59,913 nt of DNA from a virus: IMG/VR virus record IMGVR_UViG_3300032116_000209, positions 1-59,913 of that record. The stretch is one strand, 5' to 3'. The first letter of the stretch is position 1. Every line of letters starts with the position of its first letter. The translations under genes were made by a program, and so were the position numbers. The notes beneath the pieces are model-generated. The model searched no databases, was not told the origin of the DNA, and worked only from the letters and a program-made list of their open reading frames with translations. Of this stretch, positions 1-7,096 are shown piece after piece.

Positions 1-29
1 GCAAGAGCGATCTTCTTAAATGAATTCAT
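1..29 (-). CDS. 5' end of an unidentified gene, cut by the window edge
   Basis: An ATG at 27-29 on the minus strand opens a frame reading MNSFKKIAL to the window edge. A good Shine-Dalgarno sequence (AAAGGAG, about 4-5 bases before the ATG) supports it as a real start. It follows the large terminase gene by about 26 bases. Only nine residues are visible, so no function can be given; the basic start followed by hydrophobic residues would also fit a signal peptide, but that is a guess. Confidence 0.5.
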
Positions 30-55
30 TTTTCTCCTTTTATTATTCATTTGGT

Positions 56-1831
56 TTATATTGTTTTTAGTCTATCCAAATAGTCTTTAATTTCTTCTAT
101 TTGACTAGGTTTATATTGTATCACGTTTGCAGGTAGTTCGTCAACCTGACGTGGCCTATCCCTAAAAGTATGAACCTCTACTTCAGAGTCTATATTTTTA
201 GGAGTGTGAGATATAGCACCAAAAATAGCACCACACACAGCATCGGCCAAGTCTTTAGATTTTTTCCTGGGGTGATCAACTTTATCATTTTTCATAATTT
301 TTAATTGAGTTAATTCTTCAAACAACAACTCGATTGCTGGCATGACAAGTCTTTCTTCGTATACCAACATAGCCATATCCTCATAATGTTTTTTAGCAAC
401 AGAAACAGTATCAGTTTTCATTCCTACCTGATTTAACTCATTCTGAATATCGAATGACTGCCAACGGTCAAAAGACACCATGCCAATATCAAACCCTATT
501 CTTCTTAGGTTTTGTATCCACTGCTTAACCTCAGATAGATTAACTGGACCTTCTACCTTTGGCTCCCACCAAGCAACGGCATCTACTACAACTATTGGGG
601 CCACCTGTTCATAGTTATTAATTACCTGTATGTTTACCCATTTTTCTACATGTGCAATAGCAACCGCACACTTATCGTGCTTTTGTGCAAGGTCAGCATG
701 GACATAATACTTCTTAGTTGGGTCTGGCTTGAATGATTCGTCAAATCTTTTAAAATCATCTATTGGATTTCTAGTTGTCATGCAGGATCTTAATTTTTCT
801 GCCTGCTTAAAAAATGCATCAGAAGCAAATGTTGGAACGCAGGCAAAGCGCATCATTGCATCTCCAAGGTCTGTCATAAATGCAATCTTAAAATCGTCAA
901 TCTTTCTTGTAGGATTTACTTCCCATGTGGGACGCTTAAGTGCAAAGACTCCAGGATATTTGTATGAAAGTATTTGATCTTCATCCCATGATATTTCAAA
1001 CCTATTGTCTTTATCATCTTCTGGCAATAATGGATTAATTACAAACTCATGCTTCTTTTCTATTATTTCTTTATCTGCAATAACAGACTCATATCTTTCT
1101 GAAATAAAGTCTCCTGGATATCTTGGAAAAGAAAGCAAAACAACCTTGCCTAAGTCTGGGAAACGAGAGTCTACAGATCCACGGAATGCCTTGTATATGT
1201 TTTCTGCAGTCTTTCCTTGTTCATTTCCTGTGCCAACCTCTGATGCAAAACCAGAAATCTCATCCAGAACTGCAAGTAGAAGGTTTAGTCCCTCATGTGA
1301 TTCACGCTCTGAGTGTCCAGAGTAAACAGTAATTGATTTATCAAATTCAATTGAATCTGCTTTAGGGTTATACTTGCCTGCAAACCAAGGAGACTTTTCA
1401 ATCTTTGTTTTAAAACCTTTAAAGAAAACATTCTTAGCCTGCTGTGCGTTGATAGCAACATTGATTAGATCTATGGCATCCCCAGTGGGTTTACCGAAAT
1501 ATCTGGCTGGATCCTTAAGGCATAGTAACTTATACACGATGTAAGCACAAGCAACAGTAGAAGTAAAATCTTTACCACTACCCTTTCCAAGTTGGAGTAT
1601 AATTTCATTCTTCGTATATTTCTCATAGTATCTTGCGCCTTCTTCATACCCCATTAAATTCTCTAAATCTTCTTTACGATATATTTGGCTCATTGCCTCA
1701 ACAATGTCATATTGAATATCTGATAGGCCTGGCTGACCAAGGTAGTCTGGTGACTCAACAAATGTCTTTGCGTCTACTGGTGTCTCTTCAAAATGATTAT
1801 CTTTAAGTGCTTCCAAGAAATCATCAAACAT
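56..1831 (-). CDS. terL: Terminase large subunit (DNA-packaging ATPase/nuclease)
   Basis: This is the motor that pumps DNA into the prohead and cuts the concatemer. Numbering from the ATG at 1831 (591 aa): Walker A is GKGSGKD at about 82-88, Walker B is LLLAVLDE ending at D190-E191, and the C-terminal RNase H-like nuclease shows candidate acidic residues at D380 (HADLAQ), D455 (SFDRW) and D527/D530 (KSKDLADAV). The length is typical of the family. A TTG nine bases upstream (1840) could also start the gene; neither start has a strong ribosome site, and translation is probably coupled to the small subunit gene, which it overlaps. The portal gene lies about 38 kb away in this window, which is unusual. 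Confidence 0.93.
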   Translation of the reverse strand: MFDDFLEALKDNHFEETPVDAKTFVESPDYLGQPGLSDIQYDIVEAMSQIYRKEDLENLMGYEEGARYYEKYTKNEIILQLGKGSGKDFTSTVACAYIVYKLLCLKDPARYFGKPTGDAIDLINVAINAQQAKNVFFKGFKTKIEKSPWFAGKYNPKADSIEFDKSITVYSGHSERESHEGLNLLLAVLDEISGFASEVGTGNEQGKTAENIYKAFRGSVDSRFPDLGKVVLLSFPRYPGDFISERYESVIADKEIIEKKHEFVINPLLPEDDKDNRFEISWDEDQILSYKYPGVFALKRPTWEVNPTRKIDDFKIAFMTDLGDAMMRFACVPTFASDAFFKQAEKLRSCMTTRNPIDDFKRFDESFKPDPTKKYYVHADLAQKHDKCAVAIAHVEKWVNIQVINNYEQVAPIVVVDAVAWWEPKVEGPVNLSEVKQWIQNLRRIGFDIGMVSFDRWQSFDIQNELNQVGMKTDTVSVAKKHYEDMAMLVYEERLVMPAIELLFEELTQLKIMKNDKVDHPRKKSKDLADAVCGAIFGAISHTPKNIDSEVEVHTFRDRPRQVDELPANVIQYKPSQIEEIKDYLDRLKTI

Positions 1832-2357
1832 CGTGGACAATTGTAATCACTTCATCTTTCTTGGCAATATCAGAAAGCCTACGCATAATCTCATCTCGTA
1901 TCTGCGGATACTCAGACGCTATGTCACGAAGAATTCCCATCAAAACTTCTTGTCGTCTTTCTATTTGAATCATTTCTTCTGCCAACTCTTTATTCTCAAG
2001 AAGTCCAGCCTTTTGTAGCATGTCAATTCTTTTAGACTCAATATCCATTACAAGTTTGATAGCAGCAGTCTTTGCACTAAGATTGTTTGTCATTGATGCT
2101 TCATCAATAACTTCGTATGTACGAGACACCAGTTTGCTATAGTGGGTGTCTGCTGCAGCAAGTGCCTCTTTAGCACGAGCACGAATAGCATCATTAGCAG
2201 ATGCCATAACTTTCCACTCGTTGATAAGTGTTACTACTTTTTGTCTTGGTATAGCAAGTTGTTTTGAAATTGCAGTTGGGTCATTACCCTTTAGGTATTC
2301 TTCTACTACTTGATTGACCTGATCAAGGTGCTTAACTAAATCATCTTCAGTTGACAC
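1824..2357 (-). CDS. terS: Terminase small subunit-like protein
   Basis: A 177-aa protein directly upstream of the large terminase gene. It starts at a GTG preceded by GGGAG with 7-base spacing. The N-terminal third holds a helix-turn-helix-like segment (PTAISKQLAIPRQKVVTLI, about residues 27-45), and the rest is predicted helical with many charged residues, as in small terminases that bind the packaging site and form rings. Its position, size and N-terminal HTH are the basis of the call; the family is too divergent for a motif-level proof. Confidence 0.75.
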   Translation of the reverse strand: MSTEDDLVKHLDQVNQVVEEYLKGNDPTAISKQLAIPRQKVVTLINEWKVMASANDAIRARAKEALAAADTHYSKLVSRTYEVIDEASMTNNLSAKTAAIKLVMDIESKRIDMLQKAGLLENKELAEEMIQIERRQEVLMGILRDIASEYPQIRDEIMRRLSDIAKKDEVITIVHDV

Positions 2358-2619
2358 CGTTTAACTCCCTTGCTATTTTTAGCAATATCAAGTATCCAAT
2401 AAGGTCGTCTATATCATTGTCGCCAATGTAAGATCCACCTCTAGTTATTCTAGACAACTTGTCATCAATACGAACATGCAACTGCTCTACACTATCAGAG
2501 GTAGAAAAAATTCTAACTGGATTTAAAGCAGAGTCTCCATAGGACTTATTCTTAGCAATAAGCATTTCCTTAATTTCATCACAAACCTGAGCAATTGTAA
2601 ACTGTGTCTCAGAACTCAT
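2347..2619 (-). CDS. Nmad1/DUF1599-like small protein (MazG-like fold suspected)
   Basis: About 90 aa. The pattern KNKSYGDSALNP, then VRIDDKLSRI, then DNDIDDLIGYLILL resembles the nucleotide-modification-associated domain 1/DUF1599 group, which is related to all-alpha nucleotide pyrophosphohydrolases. Conserved acidic residues in the last helix would bind metal. An ATG at 2625 sits directly on the AGAGG ribosome site, so the ATG at 2619 is preferred. It overlaps both neighbours by about ten bases and is thus co-translated with the terminase genes. A role in nucleotide pool editing or DNA modification is inference. Confidence 0.55.
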   Translation of the reverse strand: MSSETQFTIAQVCDEIKEMLIAKNKSYGDSALNPVRIFSTSDSVEQLHVRIDDKLSRITRGGSYIGDNDIDDLIGYLILLKIARELNGVN

Positions 2620-2746
2620 CTTCATCCTCTTCTTCCCACGATGCTTCCCAATCTTCCATACTCTTAGATAGCCTAATTAATGTTATTCCCGCTAAAGCAG
2701 AAAAAACTCCAATAAATACAACAATAGGTAGCAATACTTTTTTCAT
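2609..2746 (-). CDS. 45-aa single-span membrane protein with acidic tail
   Basis: A short frame reads MKKVLLPIVVFIGVFSALAG and continues through an acidic tail rich in Glu and Asp (WEEEDEDEF). One hydrophobic segment (about residues 4-24) follows two lysines, so it should insert in the membrane with the acidic tail on the other side, or act as a signal-anchor. Its ATG overlaps the stop of the upstream HTH gene (ATGA), and its end overlaps the next gene. Such coupling argues that it is a real gene. A role in lysis or superinfection control is possible but not shown. Confidence 0.6.
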   Translation of the reverse strand: MKKVLLPIVVFIGVFSALAGITLIRLSKSMEDWEASWEEEDEDEF

Positions 2747-2898
2747 CGTCTCGACTTCCTTAATTTAAATTTAGCAAGATATACATAGATTGTCTCCACG
2801 CTAACCCCGCATTCTTTTGCTATTTCTTCTGGAGTCTTTTTATCCATAAGATATCTCTTACGCATATAAGTCTCGCTTGTATATAGTTTAGCAGACAC
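2743..2898 (-). CDS. 51-aa helix-turn-helix protein
   Basis: The frame starts at GTG with AGGAG five bases upstream and ends with TGA overlapping the next ATG. The protein is basic and contains a clear helix-turn-helix-like stretch, TPEEIAKECGVSVETIYVYL (about residues 22-41), followed by a Lys/Arg-rich C-terminus. This looks like the DNA-binding part of a small regulator or of a recombinase/sigma-region-4-like fold. It lies between the glycosyltransferases and the terminase genes. Confidence 0.6.
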   Translation of the reverse strand: MSAKLYTSETYMRKRYLMDKKTPEEIAKECGVSVETIYVYLAKFKLRKSRR

Positions 2899-2909
2899 AT
2901 CTACTCCTG

Positions 2910-3935
2910 TCAAATATCTGATATTGGTTTGGCATTTCTTAGGTGCTTTCTTTGCTGATAATTATCTAAGTTATGATAGTTTGGATCGTATTCTGTATAT
3001 TTTGTATTAAGGCCACTCTCTCTACAATAATCTAAGACTACGTCTTTGCTAATCTTAAACCTATCTTCATCTTCCAACATTCCAGACAAAAGTTTATTTA
3101 ATCTTAATATAGAATAATCCACATTAGCCCAATAACTATCCTTATTCTTGTCTGCCCAGGGTCTATGAGTATCATTCCTCAATTCTTTCTCTCCTGGATA
3201 TTTTCTAATTGTATGATGATAATATAATTTTGTTGGAATTGCAAAAATTTTCCATCCCTTTGACCAAGCCTGTATTGAGCAATATATCTCTTCAGCCGTC
3301 CAACCAATAGATGTATCAAATGGCACATCCTCAACAAATTCCTTTGAGGCAAAACACCAGGTAAAGTGAATCCAGTAAGACTGCGTAAAATCTTTATCTG
3401 TTGGAACTTCCCTGACATCTGGGAACCAATATCCTGGAGCAAAGTCGTAGCCAAAGTCTTTTGTTACGTCAAGTCTTGGGTAGTAGGTGTTTACTTTTGG
3501 TCCAACATTTTTTTCAAACTCAAGGGTTCCGTCTTCGTTAACCTCAAACATGGGTGACTGAAATGACAGAACTGCCTTTTCAGATCTACTATTTTGTAAA
3601 ATATTGTAGTACTCTTTTATGCAAATTTCGTCCCAATCTTTTTCAAATCTTGTATGACCACAGATATATAAAACATAGTCATAATTAAATGGCAACTCTT
3701 TTGTTGTTAAATCTCGTGCCCAAAGAATGCCCCTGTATTTTGAAAGATCAAACTTTCTGTAAATAATTTGCTCTTCTGGAATAAAACTTAAATCTGAATA
3801 AGAGTCTGGGTAGTGTTCTTCTACTATTGAAAACAAAATACCTTCTTTATTTTTTGCTTTATCATAGCAGTCTTTAACTGTTCCAAGCAGATCTCCCTCT
3901 TTATACCCAATTATCGATACCAATATTTTCTTCAT
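2910..3935 (-). CDS. Glycosyltransferase resembling the GT60/PF11397 (GlcNAc) family
   Basis: A 341-aa protein. Several blocks match my recollection of PF11397, the family of Skp1 hydroxyproline GlcNAc-transferase: ILVSIIGYKEGDLLGTVKDC near the start, then CYDKAKNKEGILFSIV, then YRGILWARDL (about 67-76), then DYVLYICGHTRFEKDWDE (about 86-103), then GWTAEEIYCSIQAWSKGW (about 211-228) and YYHHTIRKYP. At the usual DSH metal motif the sequence reads CGH (about 92-94), so the first acidic ligand appears replaced. The ATG at 3941 lies on the ribosome site AAGGAGGG; the ATG at 3935, seven bases beyond, is the better start. It overlaps the next glycosyltransferase by 35 bases. The fold assignment is good; donor and acceptor are unknown. 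Confidence 0.72.
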   Translation of the reverse strand: MKKILVSIIGYKEGDLLGTVKDCYDKAKNKEGILFSIVEEHYPDSYSDLSFIPEEQIIYRKFDLSKYRGILWARDLTTKELPFNYDYVLYICGHTRFEKDWDEICIKEYYNILQNSRSEKAVLSFQSPMFEVNEDGTLEFEKNVGPKVNTYYPRLDVTKDFGYDFAPGYWFPDVREVPTDKDFTQSYWIHFTWCFASKEFVEDVPFDTSIGWTAEEIYCSIQAWSKGWKIFAIPTKLYYHHTIRKYPGEKELRNDTHRPWADKNKDSYWANVDYSILRLNKLLSGMLEDEDRFKISKDVVLDYCRESGLNTKYTEYDPNYHNLDNYQQRKHLRNAKPISDI

Positions 3936-4632
3936 ATACATCCCTCCTTACCCAAAGTTCGTTATAATTATTTGAACCCTCTAAGTTTATATCCCCACTA
4001 GCAAAATTCTTGGACAGTGCAAAGATATTTCCATCTGGCAAAATAAATCCGTAATTTCTTATTGGGTATTCCCCTGTCAACTGCCTGAAGTCCCCTATGA
4101 TGGTGTCTGTAGGATTGTTGTAATCAACAAAAGACTTTCCAAATGGTATTGGTCCAGTGGGTGCGAGAGAACTCCAGCCGTAGTGTTTTGATTTTACATT
4201 TTCTACAATGCTATTTATTGTTAATTCAAATATTTTATGACCAGGATTTTTTGAATACAGAACACTAGTTTGCATAGCCCAAGATGTTAGGGAATGTCTT
4301 TGATCATCACGAAAAGCCATTAGGCTTTGTGACGGAACAATATGTGTTAACGGTCTATTATGTATATCAAAATAAAATCCACCGTTAAGAAAAAGTATGC
4401 AGAATCTTGCAAGATCGGATTTATAGCAATATGGCTTCAAAGATTTGAAAGCAATAAAAACATCTTTATCAAAATTATTTTTTATCATATCTTCGATTTC
4501 TTCTTGATTCCAAACTTTGTAGTTAAACTCTGGATAAAAATAGTTAAATCTTTTTTTATTTTGCTCTATAAGAAACTTGGCAGCGTCAGGGTATTCTTTG
4601 GTATTTAATATTAGTATTTGATTTATATTCAT
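3901..4632 (-). CDS. Glycosyltransferase of the DXD sugar-binding (Gly_transf_sug/OCH1-like) type
   Basis: A 243-aa protein. The core block is KSDLARFCILFLNGGFYFD (about residues 71-89), followed by IH: an invariant Asp (D73), the LxxxGGxYxD pattern, and a DxH (89-91) in place of the usual DXD that binds the metal and sugar nucleotide. This is the signature of OCH1-like/capsular polysaccharide glycosyltransferases. The ATG at 4632 is chosen over an upstream in-frame TTG. It is encoded just upstream of the GT60-like enzyme and probably acts with it, for example to extend a first sugar. Acceptor unknown. Confidence 0.75.
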   Translation of the reverse strand: MNINQILILNTKEYPDAAKFLIEQNKKRFNYFYPEFNYKVWNQEEIEDMIKNNFDKDVFIAFKSLKPYCYKSDLARFCILFLNGGFYFDIHNRPLTHIVPSQSLMAFRDDQRHSLTSWAMQTSVLYSKNPGHKIFELTINSIVENVKSKHYGWSSLAPTGPIPFGKSFVDYNNPTDTIIGDFRQLTGEYPIRNYGFILPDGNIFALSKNFASGDINLEGSNNYNELWVRRDVYEENIGIDNWV

Positions 4633-4639
4633 TGTTTGC

Positions 4640-5233
4640 CTACTCCGTCCCAACCGCTTTTGACCAATTATTAATTGCCCAGTGTCCTATGCCACAAGCA
4701 TCGGCAACATCGTTATCAGTTATATTTCTATCATAAATTGTGTTTACAAATCTAATGGTTCTCTCTTTTCTTAAATTTCTTTCATAAGTTTTATACCAAG
4801 ATACTGATTTGCCTGGGTGCTGAGATCTAATATACAGTTGTTCATCTTTTGATATTTTTTTGTTTCCTATATAGTTTTGCCATGTTATTGGAGACACCTT
4901 TCCAATTACGCTTGTTCCAGACTGCCCCGCTGCCCCCAAAATAGCGCCCTGAACAAGGGCTAGGTCTGCAGCGGTCTTTGGACTATTCATAAATACGGTA
5001 TGCTCAATAACTATCCCCTCAAAGCCACCATAAAAATCTAAAAATGCTTTTACCTTTTTCCCTGCGTCCATTACTTTTTCATATATATCTTTTCCATCAA
5101 AATTAATTTTTCCAACAGCACCCAATGTTTTTTGTTGGGTATCAAACAAAGCAAATGCAAGACTATTTGTGCTGGCGTCAATAGAGCATAGGTTTTTTGG
5201 AATCAATTCTATCCCCCATTTATTTTTTACCAT
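4640..5233 (-). CDS. RuvC-like Holliday junction resolvase/nuclease
   Basis: A 197-aa protein with an RNase H-like fold. Visible acidic residues are D19 (CSIDASTNS, first strand), E77 (GIVIEHTVF), and D175/D178 in NDVADACGIG, the order and spacing of RuvC. Phage RuvC-like enzymes cut four-way junctions and branched DNA before packaging. The start has AAGGA eight bases upstream. The gene overlaps the zinc-finger gene before it and stands at the end of the recombination block. Confidence 0.78.
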   Translation of the reverse strand: MVKNKWGIELIPKNLCSIDASTNSLAFALFDTQQKTLGAVGKINFDGKDIYEKVMDAGKKVKAFLDFYGGFEGIVIEHTVFMNSPKTAADLALVQGAILGAAGQSGTSVIGKVSPITWQNYIGNKKISKDEQLYIRSQHPGKSVSWYKTYERNLRKERTIRFVNTIYDRNITDNDVADACGIGHWAINNWSKAVGTE

Positions 5234-5504
5234 TAGTCTTATCCTTAATCTTTTTTAGTGCTTTAGCAACCGCATCTGGGTTGACAGAGCATGTATTGCA
5301 AATTTGGTGGTCATTGTATATTGATAGTGGCATTGAACAGGATTTACAAGGCCTTATCTTTCCTTTTCTTTTTGCTCTTTTTGATTGCAAATACCTTGCA
5401 GCAATTTTTTCTTTTGTTGCAAGGTCTCTACATTCTACCGAACAATATATCTGATACGATACTGATTGATCAAATTGTTTATCACAAAAGTTACAATGTC
5501 TCAC
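5220..5504 (-). CDS. Two-zinc-finger protein, 94 aa
   Basis: The sequence holds two Cys4 units: CNFCDKQF with a later YCSVEC (residues about 4-25), and CKSC with CNTC (about 53-71), followed by a Lys-rich tail. A GTG start with GGAG seven bases upstream is used. The gene overlaps the Cas4-like and RuvC-like nuclease genes by about 14 bases at each end. A nucleic-acid-binding accessory role in recombination is likely from context; there is no catalytic motif. Confidence 0.65.
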   Translation of the reverse strand: MRHCNFCDKQFDQSVSYQIYCSVECRDLATKEKIAARYLQSKRAKRKGKIRPCKSCSMPLSIYNDHQICNTCSVNPDAVAKALKKIKDKTNGKK

Positions 5505-6306
5505 CGAGAATCTCCAGGGGCGCTATTTTAATTACGCCTGTCCCTGCAGACTCACATGCCTTTTTGATTGGGCATGACTTGCATATCTTGGAATTAGATC
5601 TATAGTTCTTGACTGGCAAAGTTTTATCTTCCCATGCCTTTCGAACTGTCCTCATCCAATCAAATGCCTGGTCTACCCACCGACGGTAATGATCGTTTAC
5701 TTCTACGGGAATCAAAAGAAGTTCATGATTGTTTTTATTTTCATAAATCATAACACCCTTTGGCCGTTTTAAAATCTTCATATAGATAAGTAGTTGCATA
5801 AGGTGTCCAGTCTTGGCTTTACCAGATGCCTTTCTATATTCAAAACCCTCATTCATCATTGTTTTAATTTCACCAATGAGTTCTTCACCTTGCCAATCAA
5901 GCATAACATCTCCGTATCCAAAGATAGGAGGATCGCTGTGGGTGATCTTAAACTCTGTTGTAGTCTCATTGTCATCATTGCGATATATTTTTGCTACCCC
6001 CGAATTCATCATTGCTGCCTGAATTCTGGCGTGTGATAGTGTTCCAGCAGTCATATTTGCTGCTGCATATGCGTCTGCATTATCTTCAAACACTTGACCA
6101 TCAAAAGCAAGATACCAATATCTCGCACACTCTCCGTGCCCATATGCAATGGTTGAAGGGGCAAAAGTCTTTTTGACAGTGTGCTTATCTACACGATTAA
6201 TCGTATATCCTTCTTTAATCTTTGCTTCTAGGGCAGCAATATCCATAGAGTGAACTGGCTTTTCTTCTTGTTTTATCATAACTGTATGTAGTAAATTTTT
6301 TGTCAT
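5491..6306 (-). CDS. Cas4/RecB-like PD-(D/E)XK exonuclease with Fe-S cluster cysteines
   Basis: A 271-aa protein. The nuclease core shows D133 (GYGDVMLDW) and E146-x-K148 (IGEIKTM). One Cys lies upstream of the core (C60, GHGECARYW) and three lie near the C-terminus (C242, C245, C251 in ICKSCPIKKAC), the arrangement that holds a 4Fe-4S cluster in Cas4 and AddB-type nucleases. Such enzymes resect DNA ends to feed the strand-exchange protein encoded upstream. A TGC-TATACT promoter lies at 6330-6338, leaving a leader of roughly 17 bases with only a weak ribosome site. Confidence 0.85.
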   Translation of the reverse strand: MTKNLLHTVMIKQEEKPVHSMDIAALEAKIKEGYTINRVDKHTVKKTFAPSTIAYGHGECARYWYLAFDGQVFEDNADAYAAANMTAGTLSHARIQAAMMNSGVAKIYRNDDNETTTEFKITHSDPPIFGYGDVMLDWQGEELIGEIKTMMNEGFEYRKASGKAKTGHLMQLLIYMKILKRPKGVMIYENKNNHELLLIPVEVNDHYRRWVDQAFDWMRTVRKAWEDKTLPVKNYRSNSKICKSCPIKKACESAGTGVIKIAPLEILGETL

Positions 6307-6329
6307 TTTAACTCGTTTCTGTTAGTATA

Positions 6330-6338
6330 AGTATAGCA
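6330..6338 (-). promoter_or_regulatory. Extended -10 promoter for the Cas4-like gene
   Basis: On the minus strand this reads TGC-TATACT, a match to the TGn-extended -10 element. No good -35 is visible. It falls in the 34-base gap ahead of the nuclease gene. Confidence 0.45.
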
Positions 6339-6340
6339 GA

Positions 6341-6646
6341 TTATCGGATTATGTACTTTAAAGCAGAAACAAGATTGTTGATTGACTCTGCTGCAGTGTA
6401 GTAAAGATTCTTCTTTCCTCTATCAGACTTGTCCACATTTGCCATCCAAGTGGCCTTGAGAGACATTTTTGCTGCAATTGCCTGTAGCCTAACTATCTCT
6501 ACCGTTGCTACATTAAGTGGTATGTCTGGCTTTATGATAATCTTAGCAATGAAAGTAAGAGCCGTTGTCAACTCCTGATCATCCATATAGTCTGCAATCT
6601 CTGCCAAACCATTTACCATATCTATTGTTGTTTGTTGTTGCTCCAT
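6341..6646 (-). CDS. Conserved-looking phage hypothetical, 101 aa
   Basis: I do not recognise a domain. The protein is predicted almost entirely helical, with a basic stretch (KSDRGKKNLYYTAAE, about 73-87) and no Cys. The start has a strong GGAGG site six to seven bases upstream. It sits in the recombination block, its start codon touching the stop of the small PD-(D/E)XK gene, so a supporting role in replication or recombination is likely from context only. Confidence 0.6.
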   Translation of the reverse strand: MEQQQTTIDMVNGLAEIADYMDDQELTTALTFIAKIIIKPDIPLNVATVEIVRLQAIAAKMSLKATWMANVDKSDRGKKNLYYTAAESINNLVSALKYIIR

Positions 6647-6927
6647 TATTCCTCCGTTAGTTGTTCTAAAATACTCATCTCAATTATAGCAAGTCTGACC
6701 TTGGCGTTACCCTCGCCAATAACCACAACTATGGCTGGGTCTTTTCCATTCTTTATAGCATCAGTGGTAGCCTTTGCCCACACCTCTTTATTTAATGTAA
6801 AAGATTTTCCAACCTCTTTAAAATCTACAACAAAATTTTTCCAGGAAGCGTCACCTTTTTTAGTATTGCGACCAGAGTTTTTATGCTGCTTGGCACCTAT
6901 TCTTTTACTTTCACTCTTCTCGCTCAT
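6646..6927 (-). CDS. Small PD-(D/E)XK nuclease, Holliday-junction-resolvase-like
   Basis: A 93-aa protein. The blocks NSGRNTKKGDASW (about 17-29), VVDFKEVGKSF (34-44), KEVWAKATTDAIKNGKDPAI (47-66) follow the pattern of archaeal Hjc-like and related minimal nucleases: a GD acidic residue (D26), a DxK in place of ExK (D35-F-K37), Ser at 42, and a Trp helix. The ATG at 6927 has AAGGAAGG before it and is chosen over a longer frame beginning at 7017. A structure-selective nuclease or a nickase is likely; the substrate is not shown. Confidence 0.62.
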   Translation of the reverse strand: MSEKSESKRIGAKQHKNSGRNTKKGDASWKNFVVDFKEVGKSFTLNKEVWAKATTDAIKNGKDPAIVVVIGEGNAKVRLAIIEMSILEQLTEE

Positions 6928-7096
6928 TGACCTTCCTTTTCTTATAACCAACCTTAAACAACTGAACTTCAGACAAGTGTTTATCAGAACACATCCAAGA
7001 CGCCATACCAGTTGCAAGATATACCCTAATAGTTTTTACTTCTTTTTTACAAACCTTACAAGGAAACTTTCCTTCGTAAACGCTATACTTGTCCAC
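6911..7096 (-). CDS. Small zinc-finger protein, 61 aa
   Basis: A CKVC pair near residues 13-16 and a second Cys/His group (MCSDKHL, about 35-41) suggest one zinc site. The C-terminus is strongly basic (YKKRKVNEREE). It starts at GTG with no strong ribosome site, and overlaps the ends of its neighbours by about 14-17 bases, which suggests coupled translation from the RecA-like gene. Confidence 0.55.
   Translation of the reverse strand: MDKYSVYEGKFPCKVCKKEVKTIRVYLATGMASWMCSDKHLSEVQLFKVGYKKRKVNEREE

Noticed and set aside
6928-7017. Longer start for the small PD-(D/E)XK gene
   Set aside because: The extension overlaps the zinc-finger gene by over 100 bases; the ATG at 6927 has a good ribosome site and fits the compact nuclease domain.
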